A DNA stretch of 56,277 nucleotides, taken from NCBI GenBank assembly GCA_017613735.1, contig JAGADF010000005.1:1-56277 (forward strand), in the 5' to 3' direction. Below the pieces are notes generated by a model. The model had not been told where the DNA came from. It worked only from the letters and a program-made list of their open reading frames with translations, and did not search any database. The first letter of the stretch is position 1, and every line of letters begins with the position of its first letter. Position numbers and translations under genes: made by a program. Positions 17,333 through 25,576 of the stretch are shown here, one piece after another. This DNA comes from Clostridia bacterium (GTDB lineage Bacteria > Bacillota > Clostridia > Oscillospirales > Acutalibacteraceae).

Positions 17333-20300
17333 TCAGCCGTACAGATAAAAAAGTCTGTCAATCTCCGCCGCGTCGAAGGCGTCAATAACGCCGTCGCCGT
17401 TCATATCGCCGATTTCAATTTTTTCTGCCGAAAGAGCGCTTTTGTTAACCGCCGAGTTAATAATCAGACTTATATCCGCAACGTCAACGGTTCCGTCCAG
17501 CGTAACGTCGCCCTTCTGGCGGATTAAAATGTCAAACGTCGCCGACGAGCCGTTAATTGTGAGCGTGCTCGTAAAGGTTACGTGATTATTCTTAAACGCC
17601 TTAAGAGTATAAGTTCCGTTTTCGATATTTCCGATTAAAAAGCCTGTGCTGTTGCCGCTGACGGCTGTTTCGTATGCGGGCGTTTCGTTTCCGTCGGCAA
17701 AAAGCTGAATCGTAATCGGGTCGCTGCCCGAATAGCCGCTTGTAACCGCGCCGCTGAGAACGGGGCCGTAATAAAGCTGACAGAGTACGTATGAATTCTG
17801 AGTCGCGGTAAAGGTAAAGGTATCGGAGGCTTCGCCCGTGCCCGTTACCTCGCCCGAGGAATTGACAATCACCCAGCCTTTAACGGTTTTGTCGCCCGTA
17901 TATTCAACCGTAACCGTGCTTCCGCTTACAACCGCGGAATTGTCGTCAAGAACCGACGGGCCCGAATAAACCGTTATTTCGGAATTGCAACTGCCCGACG
18001 GAATATAAAGAACGCCGTTTTTACCCTCAAAGCTGTTTTTATTCACGCAGCCTCCCGAATAAAGAGCGGGCATTGAGTCAAACTCATTTGTAAAGCCGTT
18101 TATTGCCGTTCCGGTTTCGGACATATAAAGTGAATAAACCTCGGACGGTTTAAGCGCCCTCGTAAAGCAGTAAACGTTATCGAGAGAAAGCGTACAGGTT
18201 CCCCAGTAAGCCGTATACCCGCCGAAATACATACTCGTTTCTCCGCTTGTCAGGAAACTGAGCAGTCCCCCGTTCGCCTGATAGCCCGACGCGCCCGTAA
18301 CCGTAACCGATTCTGAAAGTTCGCCGTTAATAAAAATATCGAAATGATAATCGTCAATAATATCAACCGTCACGAACTGCCAGACCTTATTCGTTATATC
18401 GCCGTTCGCGGTTGTATAGTCAAAATACTGCCCCGCAGACGAAAGGTTGGGGTCGCTTCCGCCGTCGCCGTTATTGAAACGGATGTAACCGTCGGTGCCT
18501 ATGCAGAAATACTTTTTCGCGTCAAGGTCTCCCTTTGCAAAGGTTACGGACTCAAGGTCGCCGTAGTAATTGCCGTTAATTCTCTGCCAGAAACTGACTG
18601 TCAGTCCCTTTGAGGTGTCGGCATTGTAAAACGGATTCGTTCCCGTGGCGATATAATTCGCATACTGACCGCCGTTCTGGGTATAAGGGAAGGAAGCCGT
18701 ACCCGTTCTTCCGTCGTTATCGTTCAAATCAAGAGTAACCGTTTTACCGTTGTCCTGCCAGCCGGTAACCGCCGTTCCGCCAAGAGACGAGGTAAAAGTA
18801 TTCAGATATGCATAACTCGGCGTATTTGTAATCTCGTCAACGGTTTTCGCGTAATTCAGGAACTGAACCGAGTCAAGGTAACAGTCGGCAGTTCCCGCCA
18901 TAGTCGGGTAAATGCTGAAAGACGCACCGTAATAAAGCTTTATGTCTGAACTTGACAGGAATGAGAAAATTCCGTCATTACCGCTGAATCCGTAAGGATA
19001 GCCCGAAGCGCAGATATCGCTCAGGACGTATTCTTTTGCCGGCGCGCCGTTGACGTAATAGCGTAAAATATGCTTGCCGTTAACGGCTTTGTCGATTGTA
19101 ATGTCAATGTCAACCCACTGTGACGAGGTTGTATTTACCTCAGTCGAGGAATTAATGTCAAAATAACAGCCGTTCCATCCGCCTGCTCCGCCGTTGCCGT
19201 CGTTAAAGAGGATTGTTCCGTTCGCCATAATAATAAAGTAACGGTTATCGGTATTCCTGCCCGTTGAGAAATTAATAAGCGACGTGTTCCAGCCCGAATC
19301 GGTACTGCAGTATTTTGAAAAACTGATTGTTACACCGTGCGACAGGTCGGCGTTCGCAAACGGATTTTCGCTTTCCCTAACGGCGCTTCCGACCTTTGCG
19401 TTAATATTGCACATGGTGCAGTCGGTTACGACATAGGGAATCTGCCTGTCGTTGGCATAGGTCTGAGAATAAATACCGTCCTCGCCGTACATTGTAAGAG
19501 CGGGCGTGTTCGTAAAGGCGTTATCGGCAATGCTAAGAACGCTTGACGACGTGTAAAACGCGGTCATTCCCGTGCAATCCTTAAATGCGTAAACGCCTAT
19601 TGAAGAAACGGAATTCGAGTGAATATCAAGGTTTTCAAGGCTTGAGCACTTTGCGAAAGCGCCCTCGCCTATGGAAGTGATACCCGACGGAAGAACAACC
19701 TCGGTGACGTGGTCAAAGCCGTAAAAGGCATAGTCGCCTATTGAGGTAATGCCGTCGCCTACAACTATTTTGGTAATTATATCGCTGTTGTACTGACCGT
19801 CAAAAAGAGCGTTTTTAAGCTGGTCGCCCCACGGAGCGGTCGAGCCCATACCGTTAACGCCGTTAGCGGAGGTATAGGCGTAATTGTTCATATTTCCGCT
19901 GCCCGTAAGAGTAAGAACTCCCGTAAGTCTGTTGAGCGTATAGGAAATATTGCCGTCCGTGCCCGAAACGAGAGTCGAAACGCCCTCGTTATTGAGAATA
20001 ATGTATCTCGCAAGCTCCTCGGTCGCAAAGTCCATAGCGAAAATCCCCGATGGCTTGGTTTTATTGTATGTAAATGTCGCGTAGCCTGAATTTACCTTAC
20101 CCGCAAGATTTTCGGGATTGGGTACTGTCGAATCCGAAACAGTCGACGAGAAATTGATATAGTATTCGCCTCTGTAATGTCCTAGAGAAAGCATTTCCTG
20201 CGTGGCAAGCTTTTTTGAGTCGGTATTCCACTTGTAATGGTCCTGAACGTGGAACGTGCCGACACCCGTGTTTGTATTGGTTACATTCGCGTAAACAGGC

Positions 20301-21034
20301 GTTGTATAGGTTCCGTCCGAATAGTCGCCCCACTTGATTTTCTGACCGGATTCCTCCTCGCTTGCAGTTGAGCCCGAGGTTGCGATAATCTGGTCAAAAC
20401 GGTTCATAAGAACGCATTTACCCCTGACCTGGTCAAGAGTGGGCACGCTTTTGCCGAGGTACCAGTAATCGTGATAATTATAGTCCTCGCCGTAAAAGTA
20501 TTTGCCCTGACCGTAGCCGTGAATATATTCGTAAATTGCGGATGTAAAGGTCGCCGCGCCCGCGTCGCCGTCATCCTCTTTTATTGAAACGAGAACGGTT
20601 TCGCTCGGGTGAGCGTCAAGCCAGGTATAGATATGCTGAAAAACATAATCGAGCCAGTAATAATCGTTGCCGTCCCAGCAGTCCGCCGAGCCGTGAACGG
20701 TTTTTACGGAATGGTTTGAATCGCACTCGCACCTGATATCAAGAAAACGTATGCCTGCATTAAGCTGTTCGGGAATATTCATACTTTGACATTTTGCGGC
20801 AGAGGACACAAGCCAGTCGTTGTAAAACTTTCTTGCGCAGCTGTCGTGAGTTCCGGGAATGGTAATCTCGGTAAGTTTTGTCTCGCCCCTTATTGCCTTC
20901 ATCCATTCGTACGACGGCACGTCGGAAAGAGTCACCGCCGTTTCATACACGGATGCAGCTCCGATACCTACAGGCGGCACCAGAGAAAGCATCATAAAAA
21001 CAGTAAGAATTAAAGATAGGGTTTTCTTCAACAT
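17333..21034 (-). CDS. Secreted PI-PLC X-domain protein with LRR, two LamG-like domains and dockerin
   Basis: A 1233-residue predicted extracellular protein. Signal peptide (1-27); PI-PLC X-like domain (about 40-345) with both family histidines, ITIPGTHDS (His63) and TVHGS (His114), plus GIRFLDIR; BspA-type leucine-rich repeats (about 425-510, SIGDYAF and SIGEGAF); two LamG/concanavalin-like domains (about 560-735 and 805-970); an Ig-like stretch; a carboxypeptidase-regulatory-like beta domain (about 1093-1170); and a C-terminal dockerin with loops DVTLDGTVDVAD and DMNGDGVIDAFD. It should cleave phosphatidylinositol or glycosyl-PI type lipids by acid-base chemistry. LamG and dockerin suggest attachment to glycans and to a cohesin scaffold. 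The dockerin end closely matches that of the giant protein at 6705. No cohesin gene lies in the window. Confidence 0.87.
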   Translation of the reverse strand: MLKKTLSLILTVFMMLSLVPPVGIGAASVYETAVTLSDVPSYEWMKAIRGETKLTEITIPGTHDSCARKFYNDWLVSSAAKCQSMNIPEQLNAGIRFLDIRCECDSNHSVKTVHGSADCWDGNDYYWLDYVFQHIYTWLDAHPSETVLVSIKEDDGDAGAATFTSAIYEYIHGYGQGKYFYGEDYNYHDYWYLGKSVPTLDQVRGKCVLMNRFDQIIATSGSTASEEESGQKIKWGDYSDGTYTTPVYANVTNTNTGVGTFHVQDHYKWNTDSKKLATQEMLSLGHYRGEYYINFSSTVSDSTVPNPENLAGKVNSGYATFTYNKTKPSGIFAMDFATEELARYIILNNEGVSTLVSGTDGNISYTLNRLTGVLTLTGSGNMNNYAYTSANGVNGMGSTAPWGDQLKNALFDGQYNSDIITKIVVGDGITSIGDYAFYGFDHVTEVVLPSGITSIGEGAFAKCSSLENLDIHSNSVSSIGVYAFKDCTGMTAFYTSSSVLSIADNAFTNTPALTMYGEDGIYSQTYANDRQIPYVVTDCTMCNINAKVGSAVRESENPFANADLSHGVTISFSKYCSTDSGWNTSLINFSTGRNTDNRYFIIMANGTILFNDGNGGAGGWNGCYFDINSSTEVNTTSSQWVDIDITIDKAVNGKHILRYYVNGAPAKEYVLSDICASGYPYGFSGNDGIFSFLSSSDIKLYYGASFSIYPTMAGTADCYLDSVQFLNYAKTVDEITNTPSYAYLNTFTSSLGGTAVTGWQDNGKTVTLDLNDNDGRTGTASFPYTQNGGQYANYIATGTNPFYNADTSKGLTVSFWQRINGNYYGDLESVTFAKGDLDAKKYFCIGTDGYIRFNNGDGGSDPNLSSAGQYFDYTTANGDITNKVWQFVTVDIIDDYHFDIFINGELSESVTVTGASGYQANGGLLSFLTSGETSMYFGGYTAYWGTCTLSLDNVYCFTRALKPSEVYSLYMSETGTAINGFTNEFDSMPALYSGGCVNKNSFEGKNGVLYIPSGSCNSEITVYSGPSVLDDNSAVVSGSTVTVEYTGDKTVKGWVIVNSSGEVTGTGEASDTFTFTATQNSYVLCQLYYGPVLSGAVTSGYSGSDPITIQLFADGNETPAYETAVSGNSTGFLIGNIENGTYTLKAFKNNHVTFTSTLTINGSSATFDILIRQKGDVTLDGTVDVADISLIINSAVNKSALSAEKIEIGDMNGDGVIDAFDAAEIDRLFYLYG

Positions 21035-21067
21035 ATAATCACCGTTAATTGTCGCGCATTTTTTATA

Positions 21068-21096
21068 ATTTTATCACAGTATGAGCCGTTTATCAA
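21068..21096 (-). promoter_or_regulatory. Promoter of the PI-PLC gene
   Basis: On the minus strand TTGATA (21096-21091), 17 bases, TAAAAT (21073-21068), about 34 bases before the ATG at 21034. Confidence 0.65.
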
Positions 21097-21148
21097 CAAA
21101 AAACGCCGATACGCCGAAGACGTTTGTTATAAAGCATTCCTAATTATA

Positions 21149-21177
21149 TTGAAAAGTGTACCGTAAAATGATATAAT
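21149..21177 (+). promoter_or_regulatory. Promoter of the E2-like acyltransferase gene
   Basis: TTGAAA (21149-21154), 17 bases, TATAAT (21172-21177), with an extended -10 (TGATATAAT). Confidence 0.8.
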
Positions 21178-21229
21178 GGCTTTCAGGCAGTCATTATCAA
21201 TCGCGCACTTAATACCTGGAGGAATAAAA

Positions 21230-22225
21230 ATGTCCGATAATTACAAGCAGTACACTCTCGGCTGGCACCGCGGAGAGAGAAAAGAAGAATTTGAAAAAAA
21301 GAAGGTTTACGAGCTTAAAGAAAGCGAAGAAAGCCTTGATTTTTTAAGAAAAGCAACGGGCTACACCCTTACAATTTCACAGCAGACAATTCCCGTAGCG
21401 GGCTTTGTAAGAGAGGCTGACGTAACAAAGCTCTGGAGCGTTTACGAAAAGCTCCGTTCCCAGACGGACAGGCCTATAAGAATCAGCTTCAACACCCTTA
21501 TGCTCCGCTTTTTTACAGAGTGCCTTAAATCCGCGCCGATACTTAACGCGCACCTTAAATACAAGCCATTTAATGCAAGCGGAACGCTGACATACAAAGG
21601 CTCGGTTGAGGTTTCAATGCCCGTTATTCTTCCCAACGGCAGGATGATTCCCATTGTGCTTCATGACGCGGGAAACAAGAATCTTGACGAAATGGCTTTC
21701 GCAGTTTCGGAAATTGAAAGAAAGCTTTATAATACCATTCTTGACGAAACACTTTATGACGTTGCGAAACAGAGAATGTTCCTTCTCGTAAGGCAGGGAC
21801 ACATTCTTCAGGCGGCGGCGACCGGACTTTCAAGCTTTATCGGTAAAAACAAGGTAAAATTCGCGCCCTCAAAAATCAGACGCGAATACCGTAAAGAGGT
21901 AAAACCCGAAGACAGACTCTGCGCCGAGGACATAGGCGAGGGAACGGTCTGTATTTCGGATTTAGGCTCGATTTATTCGGGAAAAGGCTTTGCGACCACC
22001 TCCCCTGTTTTACAGCCGACGACGGCGGTTATAGCCTTCGGCAGAGTCCGTGACGAAGAAAAGGTTTATAAAAAGGAAGACGGTCAGCTTGATCTGAAAA
22101 CCGTTAAAATTCTTCCGATAACAATTCTGTTCGACCATAAAATCGGCGGTTTTCCCGATATTGTTCCGTTTCTTGACAAAATGGACTCCCTTTTCGAAAA
22201 CCCCGAAGTAATACTCGACTGGTAA
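21230..22225 (+). CDS. Stand-alone 2-oxoacid dehydrogenase E2-like acyltransferase
   Basis: A 331-residue protein matching the catalytic domain of dihydrolipoamide acyltransferases (chloramphenicol-acetyltransferase fold). It has no lipoyl domain and no E1/E3-binding domain. The region that normally reads DHRxxDG is DHKIGGF here. The catalytic His303 is kept, but the usual Asp and Gly of HxxxDG are replaced by Gly307 and Phe308. The ATG at 21230 follows CTGGAGGAA; longer in-frame starts overlap the promoter. It is a single-gene transcript without E1 or E3 neighbours. It may be an acyltransferase with another acceptor, or a non-catalytic homologue; the partner and acyl group are unknown. Confidence 0.8.
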   Translation: MSDNYKQYTLGWHRGERKEEFEKKKVYELKESEESLDFLRKATGYTLTISQQTIPVAGFVREADVTKLWSVYEKLRSQTDRPIRISFNTLMLRFFTECLKSAPILNAHLKYKPFNASGTLTYKGSVEVSMPVILPNGRMIPIVLHDAGNKNLDEMAFAVSEIERKLYNTILDETLYDVAKQRMFLLVRQGHILQAAATGLSSFIGKNKVKFAPSKIRREYRKEVKPEDRLCAEDIGEGTVCISDLGSIYSGKGFATTSPVLQPTTAVIAFGRVRDEEKVYKKEDGQLDLKTVKILPITILFDHKIGGFPDIVPFLDKMDSLFENPEVILDW

Positions 22226-22229
22226 AACA

Positions 22230-22263
22230 AAACTCCCGAACACCTTAAAGTGTTCGGGAGTTT
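22230..22263. terminator. Bidirectional terminator of the acyltransferase gene and tRNA-Pro
   Basis: A perfect 14-bp stem (22230-22243 with 22250-22263) with a CTTAAA loop. On the minus strand it ends in TTTTGTTTT just after the tRNA. Confidence 0.9.
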
Positions 22264-22268
22264 ATTAA

Positions 22269-22341
22269 TCCGAGTGGCGCGACTCGAACGCGCGGCCTCC
22301 TGCTCCCAAAGCAGGCGCCCTACCAGCTGGGCTACACCCGG
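22269..22341 (-). tRNA. tRNA-Pro (anticodon TGG)
   Basis: The 73-base gene folds as a full cloverleaf. Acceptor stem CCGGGTG pairs with CACTCGG (one G-T pair), the D arm contains AGCTGGTAGG, the anticodon stem is CCTGC/GCAGG with loop TTTGGGA (anticodon TGG at 22308-22306), and the T arm is GCGCG-TTCGAGT-CGCGC. The discriminator is A and CCA is not encoded, so it must be added after transcription. It reads proline codons, with U34 giving wobble. Confidence 0.97.
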
Positions 22342-22369
22342 AAATATATTCAATTCAAACCGCCGTGAC

Positions 22370-22399
22370 ATTATATAACAGTCGCGGCGGTTTTGTCAA
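22370..22399 (-). promoter_or_regulatory. tRNA-Pro promoter embedded in a hairpin after the dehydrogenase gene
   Basis: On the minus strand TTGACA (22399-22394), 18 bases, TATAAT (22375-22370). A 12-bp inverted repeat (22358-22369 with 22381-22392) places the -10 box in its 11-base loop, so the same DNA may end the upstream dehydrogenase transcript and start the tRNA. Confidence 0.75.
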
Positions 22400-22425
22400 T
22401 AAATTCGGAAGCGTTCCGGTTTCGG

Positions 22426-23385
22426 TCAGGGATTGACTACATTAATCGGGGTCCCGTTAATAAACGCCTCGATATTTCTCTTAAACACGTCGACAAGGCG
22501 TTTTCTCGTTTCAAAGCCTGCCCAGGCGATATGCGGAGTAATCAGGCAGTTTTTCGCTTTAAGCAGCGGGTTGTCCGGCATAGGCGGCTCGGTCGAAAGC
22601 ACGTCGACTCCCGCCCCGCCGAGTTTTCCTCGGTTAAGCGCGTCGGCGACTGCCTTTTCATTGAGCACGGGGCCTCTTGAGGTGTTAATAAGAATCGCGC
22701 CGTCCTTCATTTTATTAATGAAAGCCTCGTCGACCATACCCGTTGTTTTTTCGGTCAGAGGGCAGTGAAGCGTAACAAAATCGGATTGACCGAGAAGCTC
22801 GTCGACAGAAGCCCATCTGAAATTTTTCCGTCCGCTCTGGTCGGTTTCATGGCCCGAAACGGCAAGAATATTCATATTAAAGCCCTCGGCTATATTTGCG
22901 ACCGCCTGACCGATTTTACCGAAACCGATTATACCGAGCGTTTTGCCCTCAAGCTCGGTCAGAGGGGTTTTCCAGTAACAGAAATCCGCATTTGCTTCCC
23001 ACTCGCCGTTGTGAACCGACAGCGAATGGACGGCGACTGCATTCGTGAATTCAAGGATGAAAGAAAACGTCAGCTGAGCGACGGCGGAGGTTGAATATGT
23101 AGGAATATTCGAAACGGGAACGCCGATGCTTTTCGCGTATTCGCAGTCGACAACGTTGTATCCCGTCGAAAGAAGAGCTATGAACTTAAGCTTATCAAGG
23201 CGCGAGAGAATATCCCTGTCAAGCGGGGTCTTGTTCGTTACGACAATGTCCGCGTCCTTAATCCGTTCAAATATCATTTCATCGGGAGTCCGGTCATATA
23301 CGACCGTTTCACCGAACCTTTCAAGAAACGACCAGTCAAGGTCGCCGGGATTGGTAGTGTATGCGTCAAGAAGTACGATTTTCAT
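22426..23385 (-). CDS. D-2-hydroxyacid dehydrogenase (hydroxypyruvate/glycerate dehydrogenase-like)
   Basis: A 319-residue NAD(P)-dependent enzyme of the D-isomer 2-hydroxyacid dehydrogenase family, interconverting 2-oxoacids and D-2-hydroxyacids. The Rossmann motif GFGKIG lies at 154-159. The catalytic residues are seen in NTSRGPVLNE (Arg), DVLSTEPPM (Glu) and TPHIAWAG (His). The STGYNVVD and IPTYSTSAVAQ elements are typical of the glycerate dehydrogenase subgroup. I start at the ATG at 23385 because GGAG sits 8 bases upstream; the frame stays open for another 120 bases of AT-rich leader without a site. Glycerate kinase lies 15 kb away in the same window, and the two could act in one pathway, but the substrate is inferred. 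Confidence 0.88.
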   Translation of the reverse strand: MKIVLLDAYTTNPGDLDWSFLERFGETVVYDRTPDEMIFERIKDADIVVTNKTPLDRDILSRLDKLKFIALLSTGYNVVDCEYAKSIGVPVSNIPTYSTSAVAQLTFSFILEFTNAVAVHSLSVHNGEWEANADFCYWKTPLTELEGKTLGIIGFGKIGQAVANIAEGFNMNILAVSGHETDQSGRKNFRWASVDELLGQSDFVTLHCPLTEKTTGMVDEAFINKMKDGAILINTSRGPVLNEKAVADALNRGKLGGAGVDVLSTEPPMPDNPLLKAKNCLITPHIAWAGFETRKRLVDVFKRNIEAFINGTPINVVNP

Positions 23386-23477
23386 AACTAAATCTCCGTA
23401 ATAATTATTATTTAATTCATTATAACATATTATTTGACTGTATTTAAATATTTTCTTTAAAAAAATTAATAAAATAT

Positions 23478-23506
23478 TTGACCTTAAAGTAAATATAGTA
23501 TACAAT
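23478..23506 (+). promoter_or_regulatory. Promoter of the VTT-galK-GNAT-PLP-mutase operon
   Basis: TTGACC (23478-23483), 17 bases, TACAAT (23501-23506). It lies only 44 bases before the proposed TTG start and 5 bases before the upstream ATG at 23511. Confidence 0.65.
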
Positions 23507-23549
23507 TATAATGTTATATTCTGTTCATCGCAGAGGAGTTCTTATTGTT

Positions 23550-24299
23550 TTGAAAAAGAAAAAATGGACGAGAAAACGCGTTATGAACGTCATAGGCGTT
23601 GTTCTCATTATCTCAGGCGCGGTCCTGCTGTTTCTGGCGATACTTTTCGGCATAGACGGCTTTACGGACAAAATCCGCGCCATTCAGGAAAAGCTTAACG
23701 AATTCGAGTTATTCGTCGCTTCCCTGCCCAACAAGTGGCTGGTCGTCATCGCAGTTCTGCTTTTGTTCTGCGCAAAGGCGTTCCTGCCTATACCGATACC
23801 GACAATATGCCTTATATCGGGTATTGTTTTTCCCTCGCAGGTTTCGTTTATTATAAACGTTGTCGGCGTATCGATTCTTCTTACAATTAAATTTTTCTGG
23901 GGAAAGCGTTTCGGCCCGGGCGCAGTAAGCAAGCTGTATAAGAAAAACGAAGCCATAACAAACGCTCTCGCCTCAAAGGAAGGCAGGGGCAATCCGTGGC
24001 TTCTTTTCGGGCTCAGAATCGTTCCCTACGCCCCGCTTAATATGGTAAGCCAGATTTACGGCTCCATGAATTGCGAATACGATTTGTTTATGATTATTTC
24101 GCTTCTCGGCTTTTTGCCGAAGCTTCTTTCGTATACGCTTATCGGTCAGAACGTGTTTAACCCGTTTTCGCTTGCGTTCATTCTACCCATAGTCATTCTT
24201 CTTATGATTTCGGGCATATCGCTTATAGGCTTTAATCTTTTACTTGAAGGTATTCAGAATAAAAAATCATCAAGAAGCATTATAAAGGAGGACGAATAA
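23550..24299 (+). CDS. TVP38/TMEM64 (VTT domain) family membrane protein
   Basis: A polytopic membrane protein of the VTT/DedA superfamily, about 249 residues, with six hydrophobic segments. VTT features include the re-entrant-like stretch FLPIPIPTICLISGIVF, then FWGKRFG and the later GLRIVPYAPLNMVSQIYG. Family members move lipids or ions across membranes; the role here is unknown. The frame opens with an ATG at 23511, but the -10 box ends at 23506, so that codon would be at or before the transcript start. A TTG at 23550 behind GAGGAG (11-base spacing) fits better. The start remains uncertain. The stop overlaps the galactokinase start (TAATG). Confidence 0.82.
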   Translation: MKKKKWTRKRVMNVIGVVLIISGAVLLFLAILFGIDGFTDKIRAIQEKLNEFELFVASLPNKWLVVIAVLLLFCAKAFLPIPIPTICLISGIVFPSQVSFIINVVGVSILLTIKFFWGKRFGPGAVSKLYKKNEAITNALASKEGRGNPWLLFGLRIVPYAPLNMVSQIYGSMNCEYDLFMIISLLGFLPKLLSYTLIGQNVFNPFSLAFILPIVILLMISGISLIGFNLLLEGIQNKKSSRSIIKEDE

Positions 24300-25576
24300 T
24301 GTTCAGTTCAGCTCTTATCTCCGCCGTTAAAGACGGTCAGTTTGACGAAAGATTCAGGAGAGTGTATGTCACTGACGAATTAATTAAGGCGCAGTATGAA
24401 AGATATATCGAGCTCGCCGAAACCTTTACCGAACTTTTCGGCGACAACAGGGATCTGAGAATGTTCTCCGCCCCCGGCAGAACCGAGGTCGGCGGAAACC
24501 ATACCGACCACAACCACGGCAAGGTTCTTGCGGCGGGCATTAATCTTGACGCGATTGCAATAGCTTCAAAGAACGACGACAACACCGTCAGAATCAAGTC
24601 AAAGGGCTACAAGATGGACGTTGTCGACCTTAACGAGCTTTTTGTAAAGCCCGAGGAGGCAGGCAAATCCCAGGCTCTCGTCCGCGGCGTATGCGACGGC
24701 TTTGTCCAGAACGGCTATAAGGTCGGCGGCTTTGACGCGTGCACAATGTCGAGCGTTCTTTCGGGCTCGGGACTTTCGTCTTCGGCGGCGTTTGAGGTGC
24801 TTGTCGGCACAATGCTCAACTACCTTTTCAACGACGGCAAAGTCGACGCGGTCACTATTGCGAAAATCGCTCAGTACGCCGAGAATAAATTCTTTGACAA
24901 ACCCTGCGGACTTATGGACCAGACCGCTTGTTCGGTAGGTTCGTTTGTTACGATTGATTTTGAAAATCCCTCCTCCCCCGTTATAAGCGAGGTTAAGTTC
25001 GATTTTGCGTCCTGCGGTCATTCGCTTTGCATTGTCGACACCAAGGGAAATCACTCCGACCTTACGGACGACTACGCGGCAATCCGCTCCGAGATGGAAA
25101 GCGTCGCCGGATTCTTCGGCAAAAAGATTCTCCGCGAGGTAAGCAAGGACGAGTTTTATAAATTCATCCCCGAAATCAGGGAAAAGCTGGGCGACAGACC
25201 TGTTCTTCGCGCAATTCATTTCTATAACGACAACGAAAGAGTCGACAAAGAGGTTGCGGCTTTAAGAAATAACGATTTCGATACATTCAAGGCGACTATC
25301 CTTGAAAGCGGACTTTCTTCCTATATGTATAATCAGAACGTCTTTTCTTCAAAGCAGCCCAACGTCCAGCCCGTATCGGTAGCTCTTGCCATAAGCGAAA
25401 AGGTACTCAAAGGCAAGGGCGCGTGGAGAGTTCACGGCGGCGGTTTCGCAGGCACTATTCAGGCGTTCGTTCCCAACGAGCTTCTTGATGAATACAAGCG
25501 CGAAATCGAAAGAATATTCGGTGAAGGAAGCTGCCACGTTCTTGCAGTTCGTCCCGTAGGCGGCGCAGAGATTTAA
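24299..25576 (+). CDS. Galactokinase-family sugar kinase (GHMP)
   Basis: A 425-residue GHMP kinase, predicted to phosphorylate galactose or a related sugar at C1 with ATP. The substrate motif is APGRTEVGGNHTDHNHG (58-74). The nucleotide loop is SGSGLSSSAAFE (155-166). The catalytic Asp lies in CGLMDQ (about 207), and GFAGTIQAF is near the C-terminus. Classical galactokinases read GEHTDYN; here the Glu that contacts the sugar is Asn, a form I recall from other clostridial members, so galactose is not certain. GGAGG precedes the ATG. It overlaps the VTT and GNAT genes by 1 base each. No galT or galE is seen nearby, so a Leloir route is not shown. Confidence 0.85.
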   Translation: MFSSALISAVKDGQFDERFRRVYVTDELIKAQYERYIELAETFTELFGDNRDLRMFSAPGRTEVGGNHTDHNHGKVLAAGINLDAIAIASKNDDNTVRIKSKGYKMDVVDLNELFVKPEEAGKSQALVRGVCDGFVQNGYKVGGFDACTMSSVLSGSGLSSSAAFEVLVGTMLNYLFNDGKVDAVTIAKIAQYAENKFFDKPCGLMDQTACSVGSFVTIDFENPSSPVISEVKFDFASCGHSLCIVDTKGNHSDLTDDYAAIRSEMESVAGFFGKKILREVSKDEFYKFIPEIREKLGDRPVLRAIHFYNDNERVDKEVAALRNNDFDTFKATILESGLSSYMYNQNVFSSKQPNVQPVSVALAISEKVLKGKGAWRVHGGGFAGTIQAFVPNELLDEYKREIERIFGEGSCHVLAVRPVGGAEI

